Of a stretch of 8,212 nucleotides of DNA, positions 6,943 to 8,212 are shown piece after piece. Under the pieces are notes generated by a model. It ran no database searches. It saw only the letters and a program-made list of their open reading frames with translations, and had not been told where the DNA came from. The first letter of the stretch is position 1. The number at the start of each line of letters is the position of its first letter. Origin of the DNA: UBA4655 sp964585575 (lineage in GTDB: Bacteria > Planctomycetota > Planctomycetia > Pirellulales > UBA1268); contig CAZPEM010000144.1 in the NCBI GenBank assembly GCA_964585575.1, forward strand, positions 1 through 8,212, written 5' to 3'. The position numbers and the translations under genes are program-made.

Positions 6943-8187
6943 ATGCGCGTATTCCTCTCGGCCGGCGAGCCCTCGGGCGACCACCATGCCGCGGCGCTCG
7001 TGCGGGAGTTGCGTCGGCGTCGCCCCGACATCGAATGCGTCGGGCTCGGTGGCCCGGAGATGGAGGCCGCCGGCTGCTCGCTGGTGGCCGACCTGACGGC
7101 ACTTGCGGTGATGTGGTTCCTTCGGGTGATCCTCAACATTCACCGCTTCGTGGAGCTCGCGCGGCGGGCGGAGCGGAGCTTCCTCGACGCCCGCCCCGAC
7201 GTCGTCGTGCTCATCGACTTTCCGGGCTTCCACTGGTGGCTCGCCTGGCGGGCGAAGCGGCACGGCATCCCTGTCGTCTTCTACTGCCCGCCGCAGATCT
7301 GGGCCTGGGCCAGCTGGCGGGTGCGAAAGATGCGGAGGCTCATCGATCACGTGCTCTCCGCGCTGCCCTTCGAGCACGACTGGTTCCTCGCTCGCGGCAT
7401 CCCCTCGACGCTCGTCGGGCATCCCTTCTTCGATGACGTCGATCGCCATGGTGGCGAACGGCACGCGACGGCGGACGCTCCGCCGGCAACGACCTCGGAA
7501 CGCCCCCGGCTTCTCCTGCTTCCAGGCTCCCGCGGCCAGGAGATCGAGGGCAACCTCGACTCGCTTCTCGCCGCCGCGTCGCTCGTCAGGGAGCAGCACC
7601 CGGCGGCGACGATCACGGTCGCGACCCTCCACGAACGGCACGGCAGGATCGCCCGCGAGGCGGTCGCCGCCCGCGGGCTCGATGTCGACGTGGTCGCCGG
7701 GCGAACGAGGAGCCTCATCACGCGGGCCGACGCGGCGATCGCGGTGAGCGGATCGGTCTCGCTCGAACTGCTCGCGGCGAGGGTGCCGACGGTGATCGTC
7801 TACCGCATCAGCCGTCTCGCGTTCGTCGTGCAGAGCTTCCTGCGTCATGCCCGGTTCATCACACTCGTGAACCTTCTCGCCGTGGATGAGCCGATCCGCC
7901 CGGTGCGGCCGCGGTTGAAGCCGCCATCGCGGGTCGAGGAGGCCGATCCCGAGGCGATCTACCCCGAGTATCTCTGCACGGGCGACCCGTCCCGCGAGGC
8001 GGCGGCCCACGTCATCGGCTGGTTCTCCGATCCCGAGTCGCGGCGTCGGGTCGTCGATCGGCTCGATCGCATCGCGGCCCGCGTCGCCCTCCCGGGCGCG
8101 AGCGTCCGTGCCGCCGACGCCGTGATCGCAATCGCCGAGGGGAGCCACGCACGGACCGCGCCGGCATCTCGGGCCAGTGCCGCCTGA
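6943..8187 (+). CDS. lpxB: Lipid-A-disaccharide synthase LpxB
   Basis: This GT19 glycosyltransferase joins UDP-2,3-diacylglucosamine to lipid X to form the lipid A disaccharide, at the inner face of the cytoplasmic membrane. The 414-residue protein is a little longer than typical LpxB. Motifs in order: MRVFLSAGEPSGDHHAA at the N-terminus (family SAGExSGD), GLGGPEME (34-41), VVLIDFPGFHWWLAWRAK (88-105), the YCPPQIWAWASWRVRKM block (114-130), VGHPFFDD (158-165), LLLPGSRGQEI (191-201), AVSGSVSLELLAA (267-279) and VPTVIVYRIS (281-290). Between NLLA (310-313) and YPEYL (340-344) about 26 residues rich in Pro and Arg replace the few usual residues. The ATG at 6943 is secure because the conserved motif follows within six residues; there is no room for a longer leader. 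Its presence implies a lipid A-type outer membrane. It directly follows a terminator. Confidence 0.95.
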   Translation: MRVFLSAGEPSGDHHAAALVRELRRRRPDIECVGLGGPEMEAAGCSLVADLTALAVMWFLRVILNIHRFVELARRAERSFLDARPDVVVLIDFPGFHWWLAWRAKRHGIPVVFYCPPQIWAWASWRVRKMRRLIDHVLSALPFEHDWFLARGIPSTLVGHPFFDDVDRHGGERHATADAPPATTSERPRLLLLPGSRGQEIEGNLDSLLAAASLVREQHPAATITVATLHERHGRIAREAVAARGLDVDVVAGRTRSLITRADAAIAVSGSVSLELLAARVPTVIVYRISRLAFVVQSFLRHARFITLVNLLAVDEPIRPVRPRLKPPSRVEEADPEAIYPEYLCTGDPSREAAAHVIGWFSDPESRRRVVDRLDRIAARVALPGASVRAADAVIAIAEGSHARTAPASRASAA

Positions 8188-8212
8188 CCGTGGCATCGGC
8201 ATCCTGCCTGTG
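8188..8212. other. Window end after lpxB, nothing identified
   Basis: These 25 bases after the lpxB stop are too short to assess. I see no terminator or start codon in them. Confidence 0.4.

Noticed and set aside
6421..8202. 593-residue open frame on the minus strand antisense to lpxB and the double-cysteine gene
   Set aside because: Both plus-strand genes have clear motifs; the antisense translation is Arg/Asp-rich with no recognisable family, a GC-bias shadow.

Overview
The window is GC-rich, densely coding bacterial DNA. It probably comes from a planctomycete (Pirellulales-like) metagenome assembly. The evidence for this is a ThiD2-ThiE fusion, a lipid A gene (lpxB), a small orphan protein of a type I recall as common in planctomycetes, weak or absent Shine-Dalgarno sites at several genes, and a run of exactly 100 Ns that looks like a default scaffold gap. 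The taxonomic call rests on protein resemblance from memory, not on a search.

Layout. 1-116: no supported gene. 117-2660 (-): clpC, a complete AAA+ unfoldase of 847 residues, with a good sigma70-type promoter at 2702-2730. 2816-3415 (-): a small two-helix membrane protein with a TPR-like soluble tail, upstream of clpC on the same strand. 3531-4799 (+): a ThiD2-ThiE fusion for thiamin phosphate synthesis. Its 3' end runs into a 15-bp minisatellite that is broken by the assembly gap (4608-4707). 4768-4980 (-): a 70-residue orphan with a strong Shine-Dalgarno, converging on and overlapping the thiE tail. 5023-5682 (-): a TlpA-like thioredoxin-fold lipoprotein. 5724-6320 (+): a CYTH/CyaB-like triphosphate-binding protein, divergent from the TlpA-like gene across 41 bp. 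6442-6876 (+): a short exported protein with two equal-spaced cysteine modules. 6906-6942: a near-perfect intrinsic terminator whose T-tract touches the next start codon. 6943-8187 (+): lpxB, lipid-A-disaccharide synthase. 8188-8212: nothing seen.

How the genes relate. This is mostly a housekeeping region (protein quality control, thiamin, lipid A, envelope redox or metal handling) on alternating strands, not one pathway operon. The TlpA-like lipoprotein and the double-cysteine protein both act outside the cytoplasm, but nothing in the sequence ties them functionally.

I did not find a defence island, mobile element, CRISPR array or obviously new multi-gene system. The most unusual signals are the terminator hairpin that carries the only visible lpxB ribosome binding site, and the in-frame, self-complementary minisatellite at the end of thiE.
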